Origin: JAKPAM01 sp047601745
GTDB lineage: Bacteria; Pseudomonadota; Gammaproteobacteria; Burkholderiales; Burkholderiaceae_E
DNA: 64,000 nt
Direction of reading: 5' to 3'
Assembly: GCA_047601745.1 (NCBI GenBank)
Contig: JASGIS010000001.1
Location: 4,526,001-4,590,000, forward strand
The translations under genes and the position numbers were made by a program. This document shows, piece after piece, positions 44,349 through 52,696 of the stretch (positions within the stretch are counted from its first letter, which is position 1; each line of letters begins with the position of its first letter). The notes beneath the pieces are model-generated. The model was given only the letters and a program-made list of their open reading frames with translations. It ran no database searches and had not been told where the DNA came from.

Positions 44349-44897
44349 TCAGGTGTGGGTGGCGCCGTTGGACGCGCTTCGGGCCGTGCTGGCCCCGTTG
44401 CGGCGCTGGTAAACCTCGTGCGCCAGATCGAGCTTGCTGGCGCATTCGAGAGCCTGCCGTCCAAGCGTATGCAGCAAGCTGATCTGCATGTTCAGCACGA
44501 CGCGCTGGACCTCCATCGCGAACAGGTCGTCGATCAAGGTGTCCGGCGTGGACGGGCTCTCCATCAATTCCTGCCACAGGGCCACGCCCATTGCGGAGCG
44601 GTCCTGCCTGCGCCAGCGAAGGAAGACGGTGCCTGCGCCAGTGGTCTGCTGGGCCAGTTGAATGGGCAGCAGGCGGAAGGGATAAGTGCCGGCCTGCGCC
44701 AGCACACGCCGGTGCGCCAGTTCGATCAGCGCATCCCGCAGCGTGTGACACCGGCTGGCCCAGTCCTGGAGAGGTCCCTTACCCTTAAAAGGCTGTAAAA
44801 GGCCCTTTAGAGAGGCTGCGTGTTCCAGTTGCTGGAAGTCAGTCTGTTCCAGGCTGAAGAAGCGCCGGGGAGCGCTGGCGTCGGTCGCGGGCTTCAT
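44349..44897 (-). CDS. DUF3158 family protein, probable InrR-type regulator
   Basis: 182 residues (MKPATDASAPRRFFSLEQTD), helical and soluble, DUF3158 family. In ICEclc the gene directly upstream of ssb is inrR, of similar size and needed for full integrase expression; position makes this the likely counterpart, but the equation is inference. Overlaps the upstream gene by four bases. Confidence 0.7.
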   Translation of the reverse strand: MKPATDASAPRRFFSLEQTDFQQLEHAASLKGLLQPFKGKGPLQDWASRCHTLRDALIELAHRRVLAQAGTYPFRLLPIQLAQQTTGAGTVFLRWRRQDRSAMGVALWQELMESPSTPDTLIDDLFAMEVQRVVLNMQISLLHTLGRQALECASKLDLAHEVYQRRNGASTARSASNGATHT

Positions 44898-45682
44898 GCT
44901 GGCTCACCCTCGTCGGCCGCGCTCGGTTCTGCGCTTGGCTGACCGTCGTCGACTTCGTGCGCATCTTGACCGTCCTCCATCGCCTGGCGGCGGGGCGAGG
45001 ACGACAAGGGAGAGCGCCGCGCGATGGGCGGGGCGTAGCGGGAGCGCCGGGTGCCTTCGAGCACGTCCTGCGGCAGTTCTCCGAACTTCTCGAGGGCAGC
45101 ACGCGCCGCGGCGTTCTTGGCGGCGAAGTCGTCGCGGGTGCAGCCCGAGTAGCGGTATTGCTGGGCCAGCGAGAAGAGACTGCGCAGCGCGTGGGCGCCT
45201 TCGTTGAGCCAGCGTTCCAGCGTCGAACGATCGATCAACGCGGTGTGGTGGGCCAGGATCAGCTTCCGGGCCAGGTCGTCGTAGTCCGCCAGCAGATAGA
45301 CCGCCATGAAGCCCAGCTGCGCGTTCACGAACAGGGGCAGCTTCACCGGCTGTACGTTGAGGTTCTCCCCCAACGACAAGGCGGGCGGCACATCCGATAG
45401 CGCCTGGTCGACCTGTTCGCGCAGCGCCTGCAGGCTGGTCTTGGTCTGCGTGAGCTTCTCCTCGATCCGAAGCATCCACCAGTCCGAATACGGGTCGTCT
45501 TGCTCGGCGCCGCGCTTCATCTTGTTCATGACCGCGATGTAGCCGTTCAGCCCGACGATGCCCGCCCGTCCTTCCGACGGTGCGCGACCATGCCAGATGC
45601 GCGAGGCGTGATGCGTGTGCAGCGTGAGCGACATGGCGCTACGCAGCGATCCGAGATTGAGTTGCAGGGGTTCGTTTGCCAT
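44894..45682 (-). CDS. Integrating conjugative element protein, PFL_4669 family (DUF1845)
   Basis: 262 residues with LGSLRSAMSLTLHTHHASRIWHG at the N-terminus and NGYIAVMNKMKRGAEQDDPY, typical of TIGR03761/DUF1845 (AcaB-like) proteins. First gene of the probable inrR-ssb operon. Two 17-bp palindromes lie 123 and 244 bases upstream, where ICEclc has its bistable inrR promoter. Confidence 0.85.
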   Translation of the reverse strand: MANEPLQLNLGSLRSAMSLTLHTHHASRIWHGRAPSEGRAGIVGLNGYIAVMNKMKRGAEQDDPYSDWWMLRIEEKLTQTKTSLQALREQVDQALSDVPPALSLGENLNVQPVKLPLFVNAQLGFMAVYLLADYDDLARKLILAHHTALIDRSTLERWLNEGAHALRSLFSLAQQYRYSGCTRDDFAAKNAAARAALEKFGELPQDVLEGTRRSRYAPPIARRSPLSSSPRRQAMEDGQDAHEVDDGQPSAEPSAADEGEPA

Positions 45683-45804
45683 GAGGACGACTCGCGGGTG
45701 ATGAACGAGCCGCCAGCATCCCGGCGCGCGGGAAGGCCGTCAGTCAACAAATCGAACGAGCACGATGCCGGTTTGGGAAGCCTGCGGAAGGCTCTGTGTC
45801 GCAA

Positions 45805-45821
45805 CTATCCCCAGGGGATAG
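45805..45821. promoter_or_regulatory. 17-bp palindrome, copy 2
   Basis: CTATCCCCAGGGGATAG, perfect except for the central base. It is part of a longer imperfect direct repeat (45801-45853 with 45922-45974) sharing ATGGA, CCAAGGA and ATCC blocks. Upstream of the PFL_4669-inrR-ssb operon. Confidence 0.65.
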
Positions 45822-45925
45822 CGCTATGGAAGGCCAAGGAAATCCAGTCGAACGGGGCTCGACGTCAGCGCGTCGACACGGGGCTTGGTTCTGGCAACGG
45901 CTGGCGAGAAGGCTTCCTGTTGCAA

Positions 45926-45942
45926 CTATCCCCTGGGGATAG
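45926..45942. promoter_or_regulatory. 17-bp palindrome, copy 3
   Basis: CTATCCCCTGGGGATAG, identical to the copy upstream of topB. It lies between the STY4528-like stop (45973) and the PFL_4669 start, 121 bases from copy 2, which is about 11.5 helical turns. Confidence 0.65.
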
Positions 45943-45972
45943 CGCCATGGAGCGCCAAGGACATCCGCTCGA

Positions 45973-47151
45973 TCAGGACTTGTCCAGCATCGAACGCAGG
46001 TGCGCAAGGTGGGCGCGAACCACTTCGGGGCTGGCGGCCTTCGGTGGAGGCGCTATCGGTTGGGGCGCCGCTGGCGGACTCCTGGTGTCGCCCTGTCCGG
46101 CCCAAGCCTTGAACTCACCGCGGATGGCCTTCTGGATGATGCCGAACAGGTAACCGGCGGGGTTGCGCACCGTGCAGCCCCGGCAACGCGCGTTCCACTC
46201 ATCGAGCACCGACTGGCGCTGTTCGGCATCGACCCGCTGCAGGGCCACCAAGGCTCCGGCCTGTTGCTCATGCTTCATCTGCTGGAATCGTTCCGGGAGG
46301 CGAAGGTTCTGCAACGCGCGCGGTACTGTACGTACTTCTTTGATACTGAGTACTTCAGTACGGTCCTGCTTCGGATTCCGAAGGAGGTCGGTTTTGCTGG
46401 CTTCCTGGCCTGCTTCGGAATCCGAAGCAAGCTGTGATCGACTCCGAAGAAGGGCCGCGAAGCCTTCTTCGGATTCGTGGTCGGTGTCGTCCTGTGGATA
46501 AGTCTGAGGTTCGCCCTCGACCTGCTGGGACATACGCTGTGCCAGTATCTGGAGACGGGTCGGCAGCACGTGGCCGTTGATCAGCGGATCGCCGGCCACT
46601 TCCCGTAGTGCCTGTTGCCCCACGCGCTGGATCGCCTTGCTCGCATGGGTCAGCGCATGGCTCACCAGTTCCAGGTAGCCCGAATCGAGCTGCATCGCCT
46701 CGAACGGGCTCAGTGGTTCGTCGTGGAGCACGTAGAGGTTACCGAGGATGCGGCCGCTCCTGGCATCGCGGCGTCGTCGCACCAGGCTGAGCCAGCGCGT
46801 GAGCCTCAGCACTGTCAGGGCGCGTGCGACGGTCTCGTGGGAAGCCTTGGGTGCGCAGGGCATCGATGTCAGCCACGGGCGCAACTGCTCGTAGGTCGGC
46901 CACGCAGTTAGGCCGTCGTCGTTGAGCATCAGGCGGCACACCTGCCAGGCGTTGCGTTCCAAAGGGGTGAGCCGGCGGTCGAAAAATAGGCCCCGCGGTA
47001 CCGCTTCGTGTCGGTTTCCGCTGAACAGGAAGCCATCTTGCGGCGTGCTCGTGCCGGTTCCGGTGCGTGCCGCTTCCAGGCGCCCCAATGCGCCGTCGAG
47101 CAAGGTCGATAGCGATACGGGACCAGTCGTGCCGGATCCAGGCGTCATCAT
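45973..47151 (-). CDS. STY4528-type island replication protein
   Basis: 392 residues. N-terminal region with GLFFDRRLTPLERNAWQVCR and a winged-helix-like segment (ASHETVARALTVLRLTRWLS), then a long linker and a C-terminal RNPAGYLFGIIQKAIRGEFK block, as in the STY4528 family of pathogenicity islands and ICEs, thought to act in replication. GATA-rich codon use in the linker is unlike the flanks. Starts five bases after the DUF2857 gene. Confidence 0.82.
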   Translation of the reverse strand: MMTPGSGTTGPVSLSTLLDGALGRLEAARTGTGTSTPQDGFLFSGNRHEAVPRGLFFDRRLTPLERNAWQVCRLMLNDDGLTAWPTYEQLRPWLTSMPCAPKASHETVARALTVLRLTRWLSLVRRRRDARSGRILGNLYVLHDEPLSPFEAMQLDSGYLELVSHALTHASKAIQRVGQQALREVAGDPLINGHVLPTRLQILAQRMSQQVEGEPQTYPQDDTDHESEEGFAALLRSRSQLASDSEAGQEASKTDLLRNPKQDRTEVLSIKEVRTVPRALQNLRLPERFQQMKHEQQAGALVALQRVDAEQRQSVLDEWNARCRGCTVRNPAGYLFGIIQKAIRGEFKAWAGQGDTRSPPAAPQPIAPPPKAASPEVVRAHLAHLRSMLDKS

Positions 47152-47155
47152 GGGC

Positions 47156-47716
47156 CTACACCAGCCCTTGATCGACCCAGCTCCGTATCGCGGCCCAGAT
47201 CACGGACATGGGCAAAGACATCGACTCGGCCAGGTCCATGGTCAGTGTCAGCATCGCCGTTTCATCGTTCAGGGCGATGCCGCGTTCGGCGAGGGCAGGC
47301 TTCCATTGGCGCCACAGCGCCGTTTCCTGCTCCTCGTTCAGGACCGGATGCCGGCCCTTGCGCTTGGGCAGCCCCAGGATTTCACGGCGCAGCGCAACCT
47401 CCTGATGGGTAAGACCGAAGAACTTGCTGACCATCTCGGTGCTCGCTCCCAGCCTGAGCATGCGATCGACGGTGTTGATCTCGTGCTCGATGTCGTGCAT
47501 CTGGCTGACCAGCCGCCACATCATGTCCGTGTTCACCTTGACCGAGCACCAGGGCACCCGCGCATTGGCGAGCAGCGCGACCAGCGCCGGCTGTTTGAGC
47601 ACGTCCAGTTCGCGCTCTCCGAATCCCATCGCCAGGCAGCGGCGTAGCTGACCGTTGCGCAGGTCGTGCAGTGCCTGGGCGACGACAGCTTGGTTCAAGG
47701 GATGGGGTGCCGACAT
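47156..47716 (-). CDS. DUF2857 protein, probable BisC-type activator subunit
   Basis: 186 residues. Contains the FlhC-like DUF2857 helices (WRLVSQMHDIEHEINTVDRM, RLGASTEMVSKFFGLTHQEV). In ICEclc the two-protein activator BisDC has an FlhC-like DUF2857 subunit encoded next to a ParB-like subunit; the same order is seen here. Family is visible; the BisC role is inference from ICEclc. Confidence 0.75.
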   Translation of the reverse strand: MSAPHPLNQAVVAQALHDLRNGQLRRCLAMGFGERELDVLKQPALVALLANARVPWCSVKVNTDMMWRLVSQMHDIEHEINTVDRMLRLGASTEMVSKFFGLTHQEVALRREILGLPKRKGRHPVLNEEQETALWRQWKPALAERGIALNDETAMLTLTMDLAESMSLPMSVIWAAIRSWVDQGLV

Positions 47717-47736
47717 GATCGCCTTCGATCCGCTGC

Positions 47737-49437
47737 TCAGGTCGTGGAGCCGCTGGTCATGCCGGCGTCCAGGTCCAACAGGCGACGCGCCAACCGGAGC
47801 AGGCGAAAGAGCTTGACCAGCCCGGTGTCGCTGAGACGGGGCATGTCAGCCGTTCCGAGCGCACTTCCTAACAACAGCGCACCGAGCGTCGCCTCCAGGT
47901 CCAGCGGCTGATGCGGCCGTTCGGCGCTGTGGCGCTGGCTCAGGGCATGCAGTAGCGCCAGGACGGCTCGACCGAATGTCGGCAACGAGGTAGCGTCGTC
48001 GAGATGGCACTCGAAACCGACGCCGGCGTCGATTGCCTCGATGCAGTTGGCCAGCTGCGCCTCTTCGGCGATCTCATGGGCGAACTGCGCGATGTGCGTG
48101 CGCAGTCCGTCGGGCGTATCCAGTTCCGGTTCGATGTACCAGACGTCAGAGATGGGAAACAGGCCGCCGGCTTGAACGGGAATCGCCCGCAACACGTTGT
48201 CTCGGAAGGCGGGACGATCCTCGCCGGTATGTTCGGCGACCAACTGCTGGATCGCCTGCAACCGCTCGGTGCTTGCCGCGGGCGAGACGATGTGGCCTTG
48301 CAGTCGGTGTTCTTCGTCGTCCTCGGATAGCGCGCGCGTCGAAGGGGCCGCTGGTGGAGCCGTGGGGGGCTGGGCCTGCCTGGTGACGGGCTGGGTCTGG
48401 CTCTCCTTCGCCGCGTCTGCCGCCTGATGGGCTCCAGGTGAGGGCTGGGGCCTGGGCGGCGGCGTGGCAGACATGGATGCAGGCGCCTGCGTCGAAGGTT
48501 CTGCAGGCAAGCTCGGCGGACTGGTCACGGCGCGCTGCCGGCTCTCGACGTTGACGATATCCAGTTCCAGCGCGTTGTAGTCGATGCCCAGCAGGTCCGA
48601 CATCTGGCCGATCAGCTCGTCCTGGACGCGTTGGGCGGTGAAGGCGTCGGGCCGGATATCAAACTGAGCCAGGACTTCATGGAACAGCGTAGTGAAATCG
48701 GTCGGCAGCGCCTTGCCCTGTGCCCGCGTCTCCCACGCCCATTCAGCGGCCTTGCGAAGGACCGCCAACCGCTCGGCTTGATGTCGGCCGAGCCCACCAT
48801 AGAGGACGTTGGGGATCGCAGGCAGCAGGTAGCGCACGGTGTCCTGCATCCGACTGATGTGCGACTGCTGGATCGGATAGCCGTCGGCAGCGAGGCGGCG
48901 GGCAAGTTCGGACTGCGACAGCTGCTTGCCGTTCTCCTGTTCATACAGCTCGCGCGCTTTCTCGATGCCCAACGCGCGTTCGATGAACGTGAGGCCGCCA
49001 TGCAGTTCGTTCTCGGCCAGGTGACCGGTGAGCGCGATGATCTCGCCGCGTTCGGGCCAGGGGCGGAACAGGCATGAGATACGGAAGAAGCGCTCGTCCT
49101 TCGTCTCCGACCACAGCTCGCGCAGGATCGCCAGCCGCGTGTTGCCGCCATTGCGGATGATGTAGTGGTCGGCATCGGGACGCCGGGTGATCGGCGGCGG
49201 CGCGTCCAGCCCACGCTCACGGATCGATGCCTTGATTTCGTCGTACAGCGGATTGCGGGTGATGCGCGGATCCAGCTCGTAGGGGCGCAGATCGTCGAGC
49301 GTCACGACCATCGGCGTGTCAGCGATGGGATCGCTCAGTGTCCGTGCGGCGGGGCCTTGCCGTTGGATGCCCTCGGCCAGGAGCTTCGAGGCCATGTCGG
49401 CCGGCGTCAGCTCAGCCATGGCCGTCTCCAGGCCCAC
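47737..49437 (-). CDS. parB: ParB-family protein, PFGI-1 class (probable BisD)
   Basis: 566 residues from GTG 49437 (ATG 49419 also possible). ParB N-terminal domain around LRPYELDPRITRNPLYDEIK and NGGNTRLAILREL, a KorB-like HTH (QSELARRLAADGYPIQQSHI), a Pro/Ala/Ser linker (about residues 305-370) and a C-terminal helical domain. Class TIGR03764. In ICEclc this protein type is BisD, which with BisC switches on transfer competence. Overlaps the shi-like gene by 26 bases. Confidence 0.85.
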   Translation of the reverse strand: MGLETAMAELTPADMASKLLAEGIQRQGPAARTLSDPIADTPMVVTLDDLRPYELDPRITRNPLYDEIKASIRERGLDAPPPITRRPDADHYIIRNGGNTRLAILRELWSETKDERFFRISCLFRPWPERGEIIALTGHLAENELHGGLTFIERALGIEKARELYEQENGKQLSQSELARRLAADGYPIQQSHISRMQDTVRYLLPAIPNVLYGGLGRHQAERLAVLRKAAEWAWETRAQGKALPTDFTTLFHEVLAQFDIRPDAFTAQRVQDELIGQMSDLLGIDYNALELDIVNVESRQRAVTSPPSLPAEPSTQAPASMSATPPPRPQPSPGAHQAADAAKESQTQPVTRQAQPPTAPPAAPSTRALSEDDEEHRLQGHIVSPAASTERLQAIQQLVAEHTGEDRPAFRDNVLRAIPVQAGGLFPISDVWYIEPELDTPDGLRTHIAQFAHEIAEEAQLANCIEAIDAGVGFECHLDDATSLPTFGRAVLALLHALSQRHSAERPHQPLDLEATLGALLLGSALGTADMPRLSDTGLVKLFRLLRLARRLLDLDAGMTSGSTT

Positions 49438-49654
49438 TGGCCCGCCGGTCGGCGCGCCGCAGCTGGGCTCGCGCGTTGCGCGCGGCCCGGTGGTCGCTGG
49501 CCGTGGAGCCGGTATAGATGGGCGGCAGGCCCGGCTTCGTGAACTTCAGGTGGCCGCCGGGTGTGCGTACCACCTCCCAGCCCTCGCGCAGCGCGAAGGC
49601 GATCAGGCCGCGAAGCTGCTTGTGCCCGCGCGTCAGGTCATGGGCGCTGGACAT
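49412..49654 (-). CDS. HicA-like small protein between parA and parB (Shi position)
   Basis: 80 residues from ATG 49654. The stretch ALREGWEVVRTPGGHLKFTK is a HicA-type double-stranded-RNA-binding fold, with the GGH histidine. No HicB partner is nearby. The gene lies between parA (17-base overlap) and parB (26-base overlap), the position of shi in ICEclc, which causes growth inhibition of transfer-competent cells. The link to shi is by position only. Confidence 0.7.
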   Translation of the reverse strand: MSSAHDLTRGHKQLRGLIAFALREGWEVVRTPGGHLKFTKPGLPPIYTGSTASDHRAARNARAQLRRADRRASGPGDGHG

Positions 49655-50501
49655 GGCCTGTCTCCCGCGGCGCTTTCCCGTCCACCAGGCTGAACGCCGC
49701 CTGCCAATGAGGCAGCAGCTCGCATGCGACCGCACGGATTGTCTCCAGCGCGGCCGGTGCACTGCGTCCGGTGGGGCGCCGGTTTTCCACGCGATGCACG
49801 GGCAAGCCCTGCGTCGCCGCGCGTGGATAAGCTTCGATCGCCGGAACGGCGGTGTCCAGCACGCGCACGTCGCTGCGCCCATCGAATATCTGGCGCAATG
49901 CCTGCTGGATCACGCGGGCGTTGGCCGACACCGGATGCACGCGGTTGAGCAGCAGGCTCAGATGGGGCGGCTTGATGCCCAGATGCCGGTAAGGTGCGAT
50001 GTCCTCGATCAGCTGCAGCGTCCCTCGCCGCAACTCTCGGGCCGCGAGGATTTCTGGCGTCACCGGCGACAGCGCCATGTCGGAGGCCAAGACGGCCATC
50101 TCCAGGAGCGCGCTGCGCGCTCCCTGCGTGTCGAGCAGCACCAGGTCGTAGCTCGCCTGGAAGGTGGGGAGCAGATGCCGAAGCCGCAGGCGCCCATCGG
50201 GCGCATGGAGCAGCAGCGTGTTCAACTGCCCCTTGTCGTCGTTGGAGAGCACCACGTCAAGCCGATCGATGCACGTCCGGGAGACCAACTGCTCCAGGTC
50301 GCGCTCGTTGAAGGCCAGCAGCTCGTAGATGCCGCCAGGCGCGCGGTGGAGCAGTTCGTAGTACGAGGACAACGTCGGCTGCAGATCGAGATCGAGCAGC
50401 AAGACGCGCAGGCCTGCGTCAGCAACGAGTCCGCCGAGGTTGGCCGCGGTCGTGGTCTTGCCCACGCCTCCCTTGGTAGAAATGATGGATACCACCTGCA
50501 T
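49638..50501 (-). CDS. parA: ParA-family ATPase
   Basis: 287 residues from ATG 50501 (MQVVSIISTKGGVGKTTTAA). Deviant Walker A KGGVGKTT at 10-17, switch I-type DLDLQPTLS, and Walker B LVLLDTQGA. ICE partition or segregation protein, in one operon with alpA, shi-like and parB. Confidence 0.93.
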   Translation of the reverse strand: MQVVSIISTKGGVGKTTTAANLGGLVADAGLRVLLLDLDLQPTLSSYYELLHRAPGGIYELLAFNERDLEQLVSRTCIDRLDVVLSNDDKGQLNTLLLHAPDGRLRLRHLLPTFQASYDLVLLDTQGARSALLEMAVLASDMALSPVTPEILAARELRRGTLQLIEDIAPYRHLGIKPPHLSLLLNRVHPVSANARVIQQALRQIFDGRSDVRVLDTAVPAIEAYPRAATQGLPVHRVENRRPTGRSAPAALETIRAVACELLPHWQAAFSLVDGKAPRETGHVQRP

Positions 50502-50545
50502 GGCGCTCTCCGGCTTGGGATCGAGAAAATCCGAGGGAGCGCGGG

Positions 50546-50758
50546 TCACTCGCGGTTGTGGAGGCGCTCGGCGATCCATTGATCGACCTCGACCGAATCC
50601 CAGCCCACCGCGCGTACGCCCAACCGCAGGGCCTGCGGAAACTGGCCCTTACGCATCAAGCTGTAGATGTGGGCGCGCTTGAAACCTGACTTGGTCTGTA
50701 CTTCATCGAGCCGCAGGATGCGGCGCTCATTTGGAGGCAGTGCGGAAGTTTGGGACAT
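50546..50758 (-). CDS. alpA: AlpA-family transcriptional regulator
   Basis: 70 residues from ATG 50758; AAGGAG stands 8 bases before it. Winged HTH of the AlpA/MerR type: RLDEVQTKSGFKRAHIYSLM followed by RLGVRAVGWDSVEVDQWIAE. In ICEclc AlpA is the middle step of the BisR-AlpA-BisDC cascade. First gene of the parA operon. Confidence 0.88.
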   Translation of the reverse strand: MSQTSALPPNERRILRLDEVQTKSGFKRAHIYSLMRKGQFPQALRLGVRAVGWDSVEVDQWIAERLHNRE

Positions 50759-50802
50759 GGTGGTCACTCCTTAACGCTCAGCGACGTTTGTTGGCGTGAC
50801 CT

Positions 50803-50859
50803 CTATTCAATAGACATGGCTGGCGAAGTACATTGCAAATGCAGTTTCTGCGACTGCAT
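50803..50859 (-). promoter_or_regulatory. alpA upstream repeats, possible activator site
   Basis: Two inverted repeats in the 118-base interval before alpA: CTATT-C-AATAG (50803-50813) and ATGCAG/CTGCAT (50839-50844/50854-50859, 9-nt spacer). The second fits a dimeric regulator site upstream of the alpA promoter, with the BisR-like gene next to it. Confidence 0.45.
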
Positions 50860-50876
50860 ATACAAGCTGGAAAACC

Positions 50877-51620
50877 TCAAGCCGGTGTGCTAAGCAGTTG
50901 CCGTTTGGCACGGGCAAACTTGCCGTTTAAGGTCCGCTCCGTAATGCCCATGACACCACCGTGATGGGCCACCATGGCATTGATGACCGCTTCTTGGGTT
51001 CTGAAGCTGGAGTACGGCTTACCCGATGGCGACTGCCCTAAGATCAGTTTCAGCATTCCGCCAATGATGTTCAAGTAGGTGGTCTCTGCGCGGTCGCTGA
51101 TGGAACACGGGTAGTGCGCGATCGCGCGGGATTGTTTGACGAGAAGCTCATGTTGTGCTTGCAATTCGTGCAGCTCACGACGGCATTGATCCAATGCGGA
51201 CTTCAGTGCCAACCGTTCAACCAGCATCGCCTGTCCTATATCCAGTGTGATGGACGGATGTGTGATGCGCTCACTGCGACAAAAGAGAAAAGCAGGCCGA
51301 TGCTCTGGGTAGTGCGTACGCATCCAGCGCTTCAGATCGACATGGCGGACAGTCAGATCTGGGGAATCAATCAGCGTGGCATCATTCAGCGTGATGCCGT
51401 TTTGCCCAAAGGCAAGCTCCCCATTGAGGATGCCGTCGTAGATGCGCTCTGTGTACAGCCGCAGTTCGTCCCAACGCGGAAAATCGAGTGACTGAGGCAG
51501 GTATCTCGGAGACGAGATCAAGGCCAGAATCTCGTACTTGTATCGCAGTAGACCAGCCCACCGGATGGAGGCTTCGATCGGGCGGTAGAATACTTTGGAT
51601 GTTGGTGCACTTTTGTGCAT
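50877..51620 (-). CDS. Possible BisR-type regulator, 247 aa
   Basis: Starts at ATG 51620 (MHKSAPTSKVFYRPIEASIR). No named domain is evident; the C-terminal 80 residues (YLNIIGGMLKLILGQSP, then TQEAVINAMVAHHGGVMGIT and ERTLNGKFARAKRQLLS) read like a helix-turn-helix end. In ICEclc the gene just upstream of alpA is bisR, about 250 residues with no clear Pfam domain and a predicted C-terminal HTH. Size and position agree; sequence identity could not be tested. A hairpin TGCAC-TTTT-GTGCA (51606-51619) overlaps the start codon. Confidence 0.6.
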   Translation of the reverse strand: MHKSAPTSKVFYRPIEASIRWAGLLRYKYEILALISSPRYLPQSLDFPRWDELRLYTERIYDGILNGELAFGQNGITLNDATLIDSPDLTVRHVDLKRWMRTHYPEHRPAFLFCRSERITHPSITLDIGQAMLVERLALKSALDQCRRELHELQAQHELLVKQSRAIAHYPCSISDRAETTYLNIIGGMLKLILGQSPSGKPYSSFRTQEAVINAMVAHHGGVMGITERTLNGKFARAKRQLLSTPA

Positions 51621-52608
51621 GCTCCCATCTCCTTCTACGGCTACATCCCTGGCTCCTCTGCTGCCAACTCGGAAATAATTGATCTGTTTTTCTTGGCGGA
51701 AAAAATGAGTGCCAGGAACCGTGCTTCGTAGCAGGACATGGGCACGCTCTCACCAGCACGTGTGTCGGAGGCGTTACATGCTCGATGCACAGGAATCGAT
51801 TGATCGGCCCATCCATCTGCATGGCGTGGACGATTGAACTCGACAGTGACGCACATACTGCCAGCGTCTTAATTTCTGGTGATTTTTTCAAGGCTGATTC
51901 CGCATGGCTTGATCTGTTGATGGCCTTACAGGGAGCGAAGGGCAATGTCAAATAGGCAGAAGCTGCAAGCGCGAGAAGGAGAGTCCAAATTTGTAAGGCT
52001 TGTTCCGCATGTTGATAGGTAAAAACGGCATCGCACGATGAAGCGTGAGGGAGGGTAGGGCTGGCCTCGGGGCGTTCCGAAGTCCGTTGTGAGAGAACGC
52101 TCAGCGCATCCCTTACACACAAATCCGACGTCCTAGAGCATACGGGCAGAGAGGCAGATGCAAGTGCTTGATTTCAAAAGGCATCGGCCTGCCGCCATGT
52201 GTCCCTCTTTCAGACGAGAAATCAGTCGTAAGCTATTGATTCACAATAACTTTTAGAATTCTGCGTAATGAAGTGTGCCCAGCATGGCCGTGCGGCGCCG
52301 TAGGTAGGAACAACCGCCGTGGGTGTTGGGAGCTACTTCAGCTTAAGCTATGGGTGGTGCGCCTTTGATAGCGTTCCTGGTCGCGCGATGGCCGCTTCCG
52401 CTTGGCCTTGTTCGAGCAAGTCAGCCGCTTAGCAGTGCGATTGCCATAAGGGGGCCGATAGACGTCGATGGCCTTGCCTAGAACAGAATGGAGCGAAATT
52501 TGGAGCAAGACTTGTTGAGTGGAAAAAGTTAGTCCATAATCTCGTCCATCCTGTTAGCGGGAAACGTTAAAACTCTTTTTGAATCATAGAGTTGATGACT
52601 AGGTTCTA
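51621..52608. other. AT-richer non-coding end of the ICE
   Basis: Almost 1 kb without a supported gene; the base composition is lower in GC than the rest. It holds short inverted repeats (GACTAG-GTT-CTAGTC at 52597-52611, and ACTCT/AGAGT nearby) close to the attachment sequence, which may serve recombinase or IHF binding. Small frames here have no family resemblance. Confidence 0.5.
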
Positions 52609-52626
52609 GTCTCGTCTCCCGCTCCA
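52609..52626 (+). other. ICE attachment site (tRNA-Gly 3' end copy)
   Basis: GTCTCGTCTCCCGCTCCA matches the last 18 bases of tRNA-Gly(GCC), including part of the T-arm and the CCA end, with one base different from the common sequence. ICEclc-family integrases recombine at exactly this tRNA end. The sequence to its left is not a tRNA body, so this is the distal attachment copy, with the intact tRNA expected beyond the integrase on the left. Confidence 0.75.
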
Positions 52627-52670
52627 GATTTTGATTCACAGACATCGATCGATGTCTGTGGGTTAGCAAA

Positions 52671-52693
52671 AAAGGGCCGAAAGGCCCTTTTTT
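52671..52693 (+). terminator. Terminator hairpin downstream of the attachment site
   Basis: AAAGGGCC-GAA-GGCCCTTT followed by TTT on the plus strand. Placed 45 bases after the tRNA-like 3' end, it is the likely original terminator of the tRNA-Gly transcript and the insertion target of the intron that follows. Confidence 0.85.
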
Positions 52694-52696
52694 CAT

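Noticed and set aside
51382..52122. Gene in the ICE end region
   Set aside because: The frame is antiphase to the 247-residue gene for part of its length and has no family-like sequence or ribosome site.
52560..52626. Complete tRNA-Gly gene at the attachment site
   Set aside because: Only the T-arm and acceptor 3' part are present; no D-arm, anticodon arm or 5' acceptor strand precede it.
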